From NCBI RefSeq assembly GCF_001486585.1, contig NZ_LN909046.1:1674001-1738000 (forward strand): 64,000 nucleotides of DNA, read 5' to 3'. The position numbers and the translations under genes are program-made. Source of the DNA: Paenibacillus senegalimassiliensis (lineage in GTDB: Bacteria; Bacillota; Bacilli; Paenibacillales; Paenibacillaceae). The notes under the pieces were generated by a model. The model worked only from the letters and a program-made list of their open reading frames with translations. It ran no database searches and was not told where the DNA came from. This document shows, one piece after another, positions 36,787-45,109 of the stretch. Positions within the stretch are counted from its first letter, which is position 1; each line of letters opens with the position of its first letter.

Positions 36787-37773
36787 ATGTCAACCAAGAT
36801 TTTGCTATGTGAAGCGATTAACCCTAAAGGGCTGGCCCTTTTGGAGCAACAAGGATTTGAAGTCGTCGTCTCTCCTTCCACCGATGCAGAGACCTTAATC
36901 AGCCTGAGCCAGGATGTGTACGGCATGATCGTGCGCACCAGTCCCTTGCCTCGTGAAGTGATTGAAGCAGCACCGAATTTGTCCATTATCTCCCGTCACG
37001 GGATCGGTGTGGATAACATCGACGTGGAAGCAGCAACAGAACGTGGCATTTTGGTAAGCCGGGTATTAAATGCCAATGCCTACTCGGTAGCGGAATACAT
37101 CGTGGCTTCGATGATGACCCTTGGCAGATATTTCTTCCCGGCGGATCACCTGATTCGAACAGGGAAGCTATCCGAGCCCGGTGCATCATTGCCTGGATTG
37201 GTCAACCGCTATAAGGTTGGCGGAAGTGAGATCAAAGGCAAGAATCTGGGGATTATCGGGTTCGGCAGCATCGGCAGCATCATTGCCGATTTGGTCCAAT
37301 CCTTGGGCGTTTCCGTCTACGTCTATGATGAATATGTGAAGACAACAAATCCGAATGTTACGCAAGTGAATACAGCCCGGGAATTGTATGAACTGGCCGA
37401 CTTCGTCACGATTAATGTACCTTTGACAGAAACAACAAAGAATATGATTACTCTGGATACCTTGAAACAAATGAAGCCATCCGCTTATTTGATTAACGCC
37501 AGTCGCGGAGGTATCGTCAACGAAGCGGATTTAGCAGAAGCGCTGAATCAGGATATCATCGCCGGAGCCGCCGTAGACGTGTTCTCTGTCGAGCCGCCAG
37601 AGCTGGCTAACCCGTTGTTCTCGGCCAAGAACATTATGCTCACGCCTCATATTGCGGGTACCACCGCCGAAGCCATCGAGAACCTTTCCATCGGTGCTGC
37701 TCAGGCGATCGTCGATTTCCATGCCGGCAAAACACCTGCCTATGTAGTCAATCCGGCAGTTCTAGAGAAGTAG
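36787..37773 (+). CDS. D-2-hydroxyacid dehydrogenase family protein (SerA-like)
   Basis: NAD-dependent dehydrogenase of 328 residues. The coenzyme loop is GFGSIG (about 158-163). Catalytic residues lie in NASRGG (Arg about 240), in DVFSVEPPE (Glu about 266) and in LTPHIAGTT (His about 285). It lacks the C-terminal ACT domain of many phosphoglycerate dehydrogenases, so serine synthesis is less likely. The carrier gene for a carboxylate starts within ten bases, which suggests catabolism of an imported 2-hydroxy acid. GGAGGG precedes the ATG. Confidence 0.88.
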   Translation: MSTKILLCEAINPKGLALLEQQGFEVVVSPSTDAETLISLSQDVYGMIVRTSPLPREVIEAAPNLSIISRHGIGVDNIDVEAATERGILVSRVLNANAYSVAEYIVASMMTLGRYFFPADHLIRTGKLSEPGASLPGLVNRYKVGGSEIKGKNLGIIGFGSIGSIIADLVQSLGVSVYVYDEYVKTTNPNVTQVNTARELYELADFVTINVPLTETTKNMITLDTLKQMKPSAYLINASRGGIVNEADLAEALNQDIIAGAAVDVFSVEPPELANPLFSAKNIMLTPHIAGTTAEAIENLSIGAAQAIVDFHAGKTPAYVVNPAVLEK

Positions 37774-37782
37774 GTGAACTCC

Positions 37783-39189
37783 ATGAAGAATACAAATACC
37801 AAAAAAATCATCGGCGCCGTTCTCGGTCTCCTTTTCGCCATCATCATCGCGTTCCTCCCTCCCTTTGAGGGGCTGGATCGATCATCCATGATCGTACTGG
37901 GAACTTTGGCCGGAGCTATCGTATTCTGGATCGCCGATGTGATGCCCGATTTTGCCGTCGCCCTGATTATGTGTGCGTCCTGGGTTGTTCTGAAGGTAGT
38001 TCCGTTCAACGTCGCCTTCTCCCAATTCTCCGGCACAAGCTGGTGGATGGTCATTGGCGGCCTTGGCATCGGGATCGCCGTTAGTGGCTCGGGATTGATG
38101 AAGCGCATTGCTCTACATGTGATGAAGTTCTTCCCGACAACGTTCCGAGGACAAAGCTTGGCTGTGCTGCTCGCGGGATTAATCGTATCTCCGACCATTC
38201 CGAGCACCAACGCTAAAGGCTCCATCGCCGCTCCACTCAGCTTGTCCATCAGCGATACGATGGGATATGAAAGAAAGAGCAAGCCTAGCGCAGGGCTATT
38301 CCTCTCCATGTTCTTTGGCTTTGTCTGCGCTTCGCCTATCTTTCTAAGCGCCACCTTTATGAACTATGTCGGCCGCGGGCTGCTGGATGAATCGGTTCAG
38401 AAGCAATTGACCTGGGGCAACTGGTTCCTGTATGCCTTGCCGTGGTCCATCGTATTTATTGTCGGCAGCTATTTTGCCATCCGGCATTTCTTCAAGCCAG
38501 AGAAGGACACCAAGCTACCTGGAGACTTTCTGAGCAACCAGCTTAAAGAGCTTGGCAAAATGAGCAAAAACGAAAAAATCACCGCCATCGTCTTAGTAGG
38601 TACACTCGCTCTATGGATGCTGGAGAAGACAACGGGCATTTCTTCCGCCGTTATAGCCATTCTGGCCGTATCCATTCTAGTGGGCCTGAAGGTCATTAGC
38701 GTCGCTGACTTCAAGAATAAAATACCTTGGAACGCTATTATCTTCATCGGCTGCGCCTTGAATCTGGGCACAGTGCTTCCCGAAGTAGGTATTGATCAAT
38801 GGATCGGCAGCACATTAACGCCAATTATCAAGCCTGTGCTGCAAAATCCTTATATCCTGGTCGTGGTGTTGGCCTTGCTGGTCTATGCCATTCGCTTCCT
38901 GCTCGTTTCCTTGTCCGCAGCCGTGACTATTTTTATTCTGATTGTGTTGCCGCTGCTGGCCAATACGGATATCAGCCCGTTTATCATTGCCTTTGCCACC
39001 ATTACCTCGGTGAATATCTGGGTTTTGCAATACCAGAACCCACCGTTCCTGACAACGTATTATGCCATCGATGGGAAAATGGCTACCGCCAAACAAACCA
39101 TGCTGGGATCGGTCATTTATATGGTCGTTAACATCGTGGGTCTGCTGGTCAGCGTACCGATCTGGCAATGGCTTGGCCTGATTGGATAA
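37783..39189 (+). CDS. DASS-family anion:sodium symporter (SLC13/CitT type)
   Basis: Polytopic carrier of 468 residues with about 12 hydrophobic segments. The family SNT-like substrate motif region is present as PTIPSTNAKGSIAAPL near residue 140. A second repeat follows in the C-terminal half. I chose ATG 37783, seven bases after AGGTG; a GTG at 37774 directly abuts the upstream stop codon. It is cotranscribed with the hydroxyacid dehydrogenase. Members import malate, tartrate, citrate, sulfate-like or other dianions; the specific one is not evident. Confidence 0.88.
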   Translation: MKNTNTKKIIGAVLGLLFAIIIAFLPPFEGLDRSSMIVLGTLAGAIVFWIADVMPDFAVALIMCASWVVLKVVPFNVAFSQFSGTSWWMVIGGLGIGIAVSGSGLMKRIALHVMKFFPTTFRGQSLAVLLAGLIVSPTIPSTNAKGSIAAPLSLSISDTMGYERKSKPSAGLFLSMFFGFVCASPIFLSATFMNYVGRGLLDESVQKQLTWGNWFLYALPWSIVFIVGSYFAIRHFFKPEKDTKLPGDFLSNQLKELGKMSKNEKITAIVLVGTLALWMLEKTTGISSAVIAILAVSILVGLKVISVADFKNKIPWNAIIFIGCALNLGTVLPEVGIDQWIGSTLTPIIKPVLQNPYILVVVLALLVYAIRFLLVSLSAAVTIFILIVLPLLANTDISPFIIAFATITSVNIWVLQYQNPPFLTTYYAIDGKMATAKQTMLGSVIYMVVNIVGLLVSVPIWQWLGLIG

Positions 39190-39204
39190 GACAACTCATT
39201 CGCT

Positions 39205-39241
39205 AAGCCGCTACGCTCCTTTCCGGAATGTAGCGGCTTTT
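39205..39241 (+). terminator. Intrinsic terminator after the DASS carrier
   Basis: AAGCCGCTAC (39205-39214) pairs perfectly with 39230-39239 and is followed by TTTT. Confidence 0.85.
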
Positions 39242-39281
39242 CGCCGCTTGAATTTCCATTTTGATAATCATTATACTAATA

Positions 39282-39310
39282 TTGACATTCCAAATCAGAA
39301 AGGTTATATT
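39282..39310 (+). promoter_or_regulatory. SigA-type promoter of the pectate lyase gene
   Basis: TTGACA (39282-39287) and TATATT (39305-39310) are 17 bases apart. The start codon is about 185 bases beyond the predicted transcription start, which leaves a long leader. The 312-base gap before the gene therefore holds a terminator, this promoter, a cre site and the leader. Confidence 0.75.
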
Positions 39311-39408
39311 TAATTTGCATTAATGGATGTTTATTCCATTTTATTGTCCATGATTCTAGTTCTATGATTTTAATAAGAAAGGAGGAAAGATGTTTTTTTA
39401 ATACTATT

Positions 39409-39424
39409 ATGTAATCGCTTACAA
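39409..39424 (+). promoter_or_regulatory. CcpA cre site in the pectate lyase leader
   Basis: ATGTAATCGCTTACAA fits the WTGNAANCGNWNNCAW consensus at every position. It lies about 90 bases downstream of the promoter, a roadblock position for catabolite repression. Confidence 0.72.
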
Positions 39425-39501
39425 AATATAGTCAGCTTGGATTCGATTTCTGCTTATGTTGCCGGAATGAACATCCCATCTCAATTTCAGGAGGTATTCC
39501 T

Positions 39502-40686
39502 ATGCAGAACTATCATTTCAAGAAGCTAATCGTGCCTTGTCTTGTGACCGCACTTATCCTGGGTGCTCTCCCCGTCGGCTTTGCGAGTGGAGACAACACC
39601 CCCGTCCCTACCTCCCCATCCGAATCAGCCGATTCCCTGACCTACAATTCAGATATTTCCCTGCAAGCCGTCAATACGGATTCACTCTTGAACAAGCATC
39701 GGAATATCAGTGATTTTATCAGCGGAGATCTGGCCAAAGATACCACCTTGGCTAATAATATCATCACTTGGCAAATGCCCCATGGCGGCTTCTATAAGGA
39801 TATGCTGGATAAGTACAAGAAGCCTTGGGACGGCAAAGAAGCCCGATCAGGCTGGAAAGCCTCTGGCGTAGAATTGGGTACAATTGACAATAAAGCTACC
39901 GTTGCCGAAATTCGCTTCCTCGCTTATATGTATAACAAAACCAGCAACAATGCTTATCGGACAAGCTTGCGCAAAGCGGTAGATTTCATTACAGGTATGC
40001 AGTATCCCTCCGGCGGCTTCCCCCAAGTCTATCCGAAGCGGAGCAACTATTCCGATGCTGTCACCTTCAATGATGATGCTATGGTTCGAGTGCTCGTATT
40101 AATAGATGACATGATCCAACGGAAAGGGGATTTCAGCAACAGCAATCTACTGACCAATGAGCAGTATAGCAAGCTTGGCACAGCAATGGATAAAAGCATT
40201 GATTATATTCTTCGCTCTCAGATTGTTAATAACGGAGTCCGAACGGTATGGGGCGCTCAGCATGACCCTGTGAACTATGCTCCGGTAGCTGCCCGCGCCT
40301 ATGAGTTACCTTCCAAATCCGGCAGCGAATCCGTCGGGATTGTAGCTTTCCTGATGTCCAGACCCCAGACCACCGAGATCCAACGAGCCGCCAAGGCCGC
40401 TCTCCAATGGTTTGATACCGTCCGAACCGATGGTGTTAAATATGTGAGACAAGGACCGGATTATTTCGTCAGCGATCCCTCCAGCGTCATTTGGTACCGG
40501 TTCTATAATGTAGAGGACAACCGCCATTTCTTCGCCGATCGGGATGGCAAGAAATACTTCGATATCCTGCAAATTAGTGAGGAACGCCGCCATGGATATT
40601 CCTGGGCCGGCTCCTATGCCCGTGATCTGCTGCAATTAGCCTCGGACAGCGGTTATTACCAACTCTCCCGACCTCTGCCCCGCTAA
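39502..40686 (+). CDS. Secreted pectate lyase, polysaccharide lyase family 10
   Basis: Cleaves polygalacturonate by beta-elimination outside the cell. The 394-residue protein begins with a signal peptide (basic start, hydrophobic core, GFASG-like cleavage region at about 30). The PL10 catalytic region follows, with WQMPHGGFYK, QYPSGGFPQVYP and VTFNDDAMVRVL. The C-terminal part, RFYNVEDNRHFFADRDGK, is also typical. No extra carbohydrate-binding module is present. GGAGG lies nine bases before the ATG. Products (unsaturated oligogalacturonates) fit the uronate pathway encoded at 44.4-48.6 kb. Confidence 0.92.
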   Translation: MQNYHFKKLIVPCLVTALILGALPVGFASGDNTPVPTSPSESADSLTYNSDISLQAVNTDSLLNKHRNISDFISGDLAKDTTLANNIITWQMPHGGFYKDMLDKYKKPWDGKEARSGWKASGVELGTIDNKATVAEIRFLAYMYNKTSNNAYRTSLRKAVDFITGMQYPSGGFPQVYPKRSNYSDAVTFNDDAMVRVLVLIDDMIQRKGDFSNSNLLTNEQYSKLGTAMDKSIDYILRSQIVNNGVRTVWGAQHDPVNYAPVAARAYELPSKSGSESVGIVAFLMSRPQTTEIQRAAKAALQWFDTVRTDGVKYVRQGPDYFVSDPSSVIWYRFYNVEDNRHFFADRDGKKYFDILQISEERRHGYSWAGSYARDLLQLASDSGYYQLSRPLPR

Positions 40687-40692
40687 AAGGCA

Positions 40693-40728
40693 AAGGACCG
40701 TCCGGCTTACAAGCTCCGGTCGGTCCTT
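40693..40728. terminator. Bidirectional terminator
   Basis: AAGGACCG (40693-40700) pairs with CGGTCCTT (40721-40728), with an inner CCGG/CCGG extension. It lies between the convergent pectate lyase and SMR genes. Confidence 0.8.
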
Positions 40729-40748
40729 CTGTTCTGGTATCCTTGCAC

Positions 40749-41156
40749 TTAAGCTTCATCATAGGGTTTGGAAATAGCAACTTCACTGGATACCGGACTT
40801 TTCTCCTTGGCTCCGGCTTCGCCTTCACCATGCCCTGCCCCGAACAAGTTCAGTACGATCACACCAACCACGATCAAGCCAATCCCCACAACACTTCCAG
40901 CATTCACCTTCTCCTTCCAGATCAGGATGGAGATGAGTGCCGTCGCCACCGTGCCTACGCCCGACCAGATAGCATACGTCATATTTAAGGGAAGGGTCTT
41001 AAGCGATATAGAAAGGAAATAGAAGGCGGCAACAAATGCTATCACCGTACCTAACGTTGGAAACAATTTGGTGAACCCGTTCGATGCCTTGAGCAAAGAG
41101 GTTCCCAGCAGCTCCAGCATGATTGAGAACGCCAGAAATAGATAAGCCATCATCAT
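40749..41156 (-). CDS. Small multidrug resistance (SMR) family efflux protein
   Basis: Four-helix membrane exporter of 135 residues. The proton/drug-coupling Glu lies in MLELLGTSLLKASNG (about residue 14), and YAIWSGVGTVATALIS is the helix-3 signature. A charged C-terminal tail of about 28 residues (from about 108) is longer than in classic 105-110-residue SMR proteins. It overlaps the TetR gene by four bases and is controlled with it. SMR proteins export cationic drugs, guanidinium or polyamines; the substrate here is unknown. Confidence 0.92.
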   Translation of the reverse strand: MMMAYLFLAFSIMLELLGTSLLKASNGFTKLFPTLGTVIAFVAAFYFLSISLKTLPLNMTYAIWSGVGTVATALISILIWKEKVNAGSVVGIGLIVVGVIVLNLFGAGHGEGEAGAKEKSPVSSEVAISKPYDEA

Positions 41157-41698
41157 TGTTGCTCCTCCTGTATGCTTGCTTTGATTTGTTCAATAATTTG
41201 TTGTCTGAATGCTCCCTGCGGTGATGCCAATCCGAACATGTCGGCTAGCCATAGACCATCGATGGCTAACCGGGCTATCGTCGAGCGAACCGGGTCCACC
41301 TCATCGTGCTCCATCTTCTCCTGAATTTCAACATAGGTCTCTTGAAGCTGCCGAAGCATATCGGGGTTGGTGAAATGGGCCGCCGATATGCCGACGTACA
41401 AATCACACAATTCCTCCTGTACCGACGTATCCACATAAGAACGCGTCCACTTCCCCTTGCTCTCGGTGTCCCCTTCTGCCCTGCTTCTGAAATCCGTAAT
41501 AAAGCGATCCGACAGTTGTTCGATCATCCCCAGAATCAGAGCATCCTTGCTTGGAAAATGATAAAGCAAACCTCCCTTGCTGATGCCTGCCTTCGTGGCT
41601 ACAGCCTCCAAAGTCAGCTTCTCCATCCCTTCTTCACGGATAAGCTTAGACACCGTGTTCAAGATCAGTTCGCGTTTCTGTTCCTTCTTGGATTTCAC
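41153..41698 (-). CDS. TetR family transcriptional regulator
   Basis: Repressor of 181 residues with the N-terminal helix-turn-helix LTLEAVATKAGISKGGLLYHFPSKDALI (about 25-55). The GTG at 41698 has GAAGGGGG at proper spacing, whereas a GTG at 41707 is too close to it. It forms a two-gene operon with the SMR exporter. A palindrome in the promoter spacer is the likely autoregulatory operator. Confidence 0.9.
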   Translation of the reverse strand: MKSKKEQKRELILNTVSKLIREEGMEKLTLEAVATKAGISKGGLLYHFPSKDALILGMIEQLSDRFITDFRSRAEGDTESKGKWTRSYVDTSVQEELCDLYVGISAAHFTNPDMLRQLQETYVEIQEKMEHDEVDPVRSTIARLAIDGLWLADMFGLASPQGAFRQQIIEQIKASIQEEQQ

Positions 41699-41722
41699 CG
41701 GATACACCCCCTTCGTTTATTT

Positions 41723-41750
41723 ATTATACCGTCCAGACGGTTTTTTTCAA
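41723..41750 (-). promoter_or_regulatory. tetR-SMR promoter with operator in the spacer
   Basis: On the minus strand TTGAAA (41745-41750) and TATAAT (41723-41728) are 16 bases apart. The palindrome ACCGTCCAGACGGT (41728-41741) fills the spacer, an ideal position for a TetR repressor to exclude RNA polymerase. Confidence 0.8.
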
Positions 41751-41852
41751 GCGTAAAATGTATCCCTCCCTCATTTCAGATTGACTCTTCCCCCACTCGA
41801 CTATATGCTTTTCTCATGAACAGCATGGACTTAGGGATGGAGGATCAGGTCA

Positions 41853-42707
41853 TTGAGTACAGACATTGTTGAGCTTCAAATTCCGCCGCTGCCCTACTAT
41901 TTGGGCGCAGGCCGCTCGGAGTTCTCGGTAGGAGACCGTCACCCTAACCGCAAGAAGCTGGGTATTTATGACCTGTTAATTATGGTGGAAGGTGAATTAC
42001 ATATCGGGGAAAATGGGCAGGAATGGGCCTTGCAAAAGGGCGATACTTTGCTTCTCGAACCTGACGGTGAGCATTACGCCATAAAGCCTTGTGAACAGGC
42101 TACTATATTTTACTGGGTTCATTTCGAGCATGATGCCCCGCCAGTCCAACCGGACCTTGCTACCCAGGTGGAAGATTCACCGACTCTGTCGCGGCCCTTC
42201 AACAACTCCTATACGGTTCGATTGCCCAAGCATACGCAGCTAGCCGGTCCTGCGGCAGCCTATGCCCTGCTGGAGCAGTTGCTTGCCTTGCCCATGGCGA
42301 ACTCATTCTGGCAGGAGCAACGATGCCTCTCCGATCTGCTATCCATGCTGGAGGAAGGCGGAAGCAGCGAAGCGGGTATGGCAGCCACACGGCTCGCTGA
42401 AAGAGCGTCTGCCTATATTCAGGAGCATTACCGGGAGAAGATGACCAATGAAGTGCTGTCCTCGGCTCTTCATTTTCACACCAATTATATTGTACGCTGC
42501 ATGAAGTTGAGATATGGACGAACCCCACTCGAATATTTGCAGGATTTCCGTCTGGAACAGGCCAAACGGCTATTAATCACCACGGAATGGTCCATTGAAC
42601 GGATCGCCGAGGAGATCGGCTTTCGCTACACTCCTTATTTCTCGGCTTGCTTCAAGCAACACGTGGGGATATCGCCGTTCCAGTTCCGCAAGCAATATTT
42701 CAGTTAA
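41853..42707 (+). CDS. AraC family transcriptional regulator
   Basis: Regulator of 284 residues with an N-terminal cupin-like domain (about 25-90; IMVEGELHIGENGQEWALQKGD) and two C-terminal helix-turn-helix motifs (about 190-280; IAEEIGFRYTPYFSACFKQHVG). Translation starts at TTG 41853 after GGAGG. It is transcribed away from tetR and faces the stalk-domain gene, with no obvious operon partner. The target is unknown. Confidence 0.87.
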   Translation: MSTDIVELQIPPLPYYLGAGRSEFSVGDRHPNRKKLGIYDLLIMVEGELHIGENGQEWALQKGDTLLLEPDGEHYAIKPCEQATIFYWVHFEHDAPPVQPDLATQVEDSPTLSRPFNNSYTVRLPKHTQLAGPAAAYALLEQLLALPMANSFWQEQRCLSDLLSMLEEGGSSEAGMAATRLAERASAYIQEHYREKMTNEVLSSALHFHTNYIVRCMKLRYGRTPLEYLQDFRLEQAKRLLITTEWSIERIAEEIGFRYTPYFSACFKQHVGISPFQFRKQYFS

Positions 42708-42712
42708 CGTAC

Positions 42713-42752
42713 GAAGGGATTGAGAACGTAAGACGCTCTCAATCCCTTCTCT
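42713..42752. terminator. Bidirectional terminator
   Basis: GAAGGGATTGAGA (42713-42725) pairs perfectly with 42737-42749. It lies between the convergent AraC and stalk-domain genes. Confidence 0.85.
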
Positions 42753-42769
42753 TTATCCTGGTAGCTGTA

Positions 42770-43675
42770 TTAATCCACTCGTTCCTCATCGGCAATAAGG
42801 TAGACCTTAATCTTATCATGGACGTTATTCACGTTATCCAGTTCGTTGTACTCGCCGGATTCCGTAAGAATTCCATAATGAAGAGTTCCTGCCATCCATC
42901 CGTGAGAGTAGTAGGCATAGTCTCCTGCATAAGAAGGACGCTCTCCCCATTCCTTACTCACAGCCGGAACCAGATTCTTGATCACATCCGGTTCACCAGA
43001 TGGCTTGGACGTAACTTCTCCTTCCCAGACCTGCCATGCCGCATCATCACGAACTTCATAATAGCGGATATAGTTGCCTTCTTGGATAAAGAAGCTTTTG
43101 GCATGACCATACGGGAAATAATACAGCGTATTCCGTACATCCATAGTAGAACCCAGATGGGCATTCAGGCTAATGCGAGGCAGCTCCAGAACAGCCTGAC
43201 GTGCCACTGCCAAGTCACTGCTTTCCGTATCTTGATTGGCCGGAACTTGATACACCACGGCTGTTCTAGTCGTTGCATCCCAGAACGTTAATGTATCCAG
43301 AGACTCTGCAATAAATCGCAATGGCACATACACCGAACCGTCCACAATTTGAGGCGTTTCATTAGCTGTTATTTTCTCCGTTCCTTTCAGCGCTTCCTTG
43401 CTCCCCACGGTTAGCTTGAGCACTTGCCCGGTTAAAGTATCCTGCACAGAAACCACCTTGGTTGAATTATCCCAATTGACAGTGAAAAAGGGCAGTTGGC
43501 TGATGGTGCGAATCGGTACCATGGTCGTTTGATTGATAATGAGTGCCTTCTCATCGGTCAGCTTCTCACCGTTGATGTTCAGAGTCACCGATGAATTATC
43601 GGCTGATGCCGCACTGCTCCAGAATATTCCTGTTGCTAACAAAATGAAGAACGCTATCAAGCTCTGTTTTCTCAT
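42770..43675 (-). CDS. Secreted protein with copper amine oxidase N-terminal-like (stalk) domain
   Basis: Exported protein of 301 residues with a signal peptide (about 1-25). A stalk domain follows at about 28-150, with VTLNINGEKLTDEKALIINQTTMVPIRTI and a second repeat VYVPLRFIAESL. The remaining 150 residues have no recognised family. Stalk domains are common in Paenibacillus surface proteins and probably act in cell-wall attachment or display. GAGGG precedes the ATG. Confidence 0.8.
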   Translation of the reverse strand: MRKQSLIAFFILLATGIFWSSAASADNSSVTLNINGEKLTDEKALIINQTTMVPIRTISQLPFFTVNWDNSTKVVSVQDTLTGQVLKLTVGSKEALKGTEKITANETPQIVDGSVYVPLRFIAESLDTLTFWDATTRTAVVYQVPANQDTESSDLAVARQAVLELPRISLNAHLGSTMDVRNTLYYFPYGHAKSFFIQEGNYIRYYEVRDDAAWQVWEGEVTSKPSGEPDVIKNLVPAVSKEWGERPSYAGDYAYYSHGWMAGTLHYGILTESGEYNELDNVNNVHDKIKVYLIADEERVD

Positions 43676-43751
43676 AGTAATCCCTCATCTCCTTCGCATC
43701 GATATCCCTCATAAAATAAATACAAATCGCCTGCCTATTAATATATAAACC

Positions 43752-43800
43752 AAAAAACCGAAATGACCCAAATTGTTTTTTTGGGATCATTCGGCTTTTT
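43752..43800 (-). terminator. Intrinsic terminator downstream of the 43846-44304 gene
   Basis: An imperfect hairpin (AAAAACCGAAATGACCCA with GGGATCATTCGG and T runs) lies just beyond the stop codon at 43846 on the minus strand. A T run follows the stem on that strand. Confidence 0.7.
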
Positions 43801-43845
43801 GTAATTTCATGCTTGCTGATGCTGCTCATTCTTTAGTTCAACTTA

Positions 43846-44304
43846 TTAATATTCTAATTCCCTTACCCCTAGTTTGTCCTTCAACTGTGGGTAAATTTGC
43901 TCATAGAGTTTCTTGCGCAAGGACTGATGAACCAACGCCAACGTTAAAGTAATGACAATCAAAATAGCAGGCACAATATACAGCACCGGGTTATCTACGA
44001 AGAACCCGAATACATCGAACGACGGATTAATCCATTTCCCGTATACAAATGCCGCTGCAATAATCAGGAACACAGGCACGGCTACGATCCCGGACCACTT
44101 GTTAACCGAGTTCATCTTCCGGTACACCGATTGATAGGTATCTTCCTTAAGATATTCCTCCAGGAAAAAGCATTGCTTGTCAAAAGAATCGCTCTTTCTG
44201 ACTGGCAATTGGTTCGTTGTAATATGCTTATGCAGCACATCCAACTCGTGGCTGAATTCCAGGGTTTTTAACAAAATTTTTCCCGCATTCATCGTACAGC
44301 ACAT
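43846..44304 (-). CDS. Uncharacterised membrane protein with two central helices
   Basis: Protein of 152 residues of unknown function. Two hydrophobic segments (about 74-92, VAVPVFLIIAAAFVYG; and about 104-124, VLYIVPAILIVITLTLALV) are flanked by soluble ends. The N-terminal 70 residues are charged and the C-terminus is basic. Starts at 44304 or 44292 are possible. It has its own terminator and no operon partner, so context gives no clue. Confidence 0.65.
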   Translation of the reverse strand: MCCTMNAGKILLKTLEFSHELDVLHKHITTNQLPVRKSDSFDKQCFFLEEYLKEDTYQSVYRKMNSVNKWSGIVAVPVFLIIAAAFVYGKWINPSFDVFGFFVDNPVLYIVPAILIVITLTLALVHQSLRKKLYEQIYPQLKDKLGVRELEY

Positions 44305-44448
44305 CCTCGAAATTGATTAGTTAACCACCAAGACAATGTGATTATTATACTACCAACCGAGGTGCAAATCATTAGTATCCTGGTACTGTATTTCCGAAAT
44401 ACGGCTATATTCCTGGGTCTTACGTATTATTCGCGAGAGCTCTACGTC

Positions 44449-45099
44449 TTATCTAGCACTTGCCATAGAGCAGGCTTTGAACCGGGCTACATAAGCCGCT
44501 GCCAATTCGGTAATTTGGTCGTAGCGCCCCTCCTTGGCCGGAGCGGTAAGATTCCCGCCAATGCCCACAGCCATGCATCCGGCCTTCAACCATTGCTCCA
44601 TATTGTCAAGATCAACTCCGCCCGTTGGCATAATGTTGACATGAGGCATCGGCCCCTTCACGGCCTTGACGAAGCCAGGACCATAAGCGCTACCCGGGAA
44701 CAACTTGAGAACATCTGCTCCATACTTTAATGCTTCTTTAATTTCGCTTAGTGTCAGCACTCCCGGCATATAGGGAATACCGTACAGATTACATAGCTGG
44801 GCGGTCTCCTGATCAAAGGAAGGGCTAACGACAAACTCCGCACCTGCCAGCATGGCAATCCGCGCGGTTACCGGATCAAGCACCGTACCGGCTCCGACCA
44901 ATGCCCGGTCGCCATATTCAGCTACCAGCCGCCGAATGACCTCCTGAGCGTCCGGGGTCGTGAACGTCACTTCCAGATTCGTCAGTCCGCCATCCACGCA
45001 AGCGACCGCCATGTTATAGGCTTCCTCACCGCTCTCTGCACGGATAACCGCCACCACGCCGCACTCCTGCAAACCTCCCAATACCTTAAGCTTCTTCAT
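44449..45099 (-). CDS. eda: KHG/KDPG aldolase
   Basis: Splits 2-keto-3-deoxy-6-phosphogluconate into pyruvate and glyceraldehyde-3-phosphate. The 216-residue protein has the Schiff-base lysine in VLKLFPGSAYGPGF (about 131), the catalytic Glu in VIRAESGEEA (about 22) and GGVDLDN near the C-terminal phosphate site. AAGGAGGAG precedes the ATG. It ends the uxuA-uxuB-eda operon, completing uronate breakdown; no KDG kinase gene is seen in the window. Confidence 0.93.
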   Translation of the reverse strand: MKKLKVLGGLQECGVVAVIRAESGEEAYNMAVACVDGGLTNLEVTFTTPDAQEVIRRLVAEYGDRALVGAGTVLDPVTARIAMLAGAEFVVSPSFDQETAQLCNLYGIPYMPGVLTLSEIKEALKYGADVLKLFPGSAYGPGFVKAVKGPMPHVNIMPTGGVDLDNMEQWLKAGCMAVGIGGNLTAPAKEGRYDQITELAAAYVARFKACSMASAR

Positions 45100-45109
45100 C
45101 GGCTCCTCC

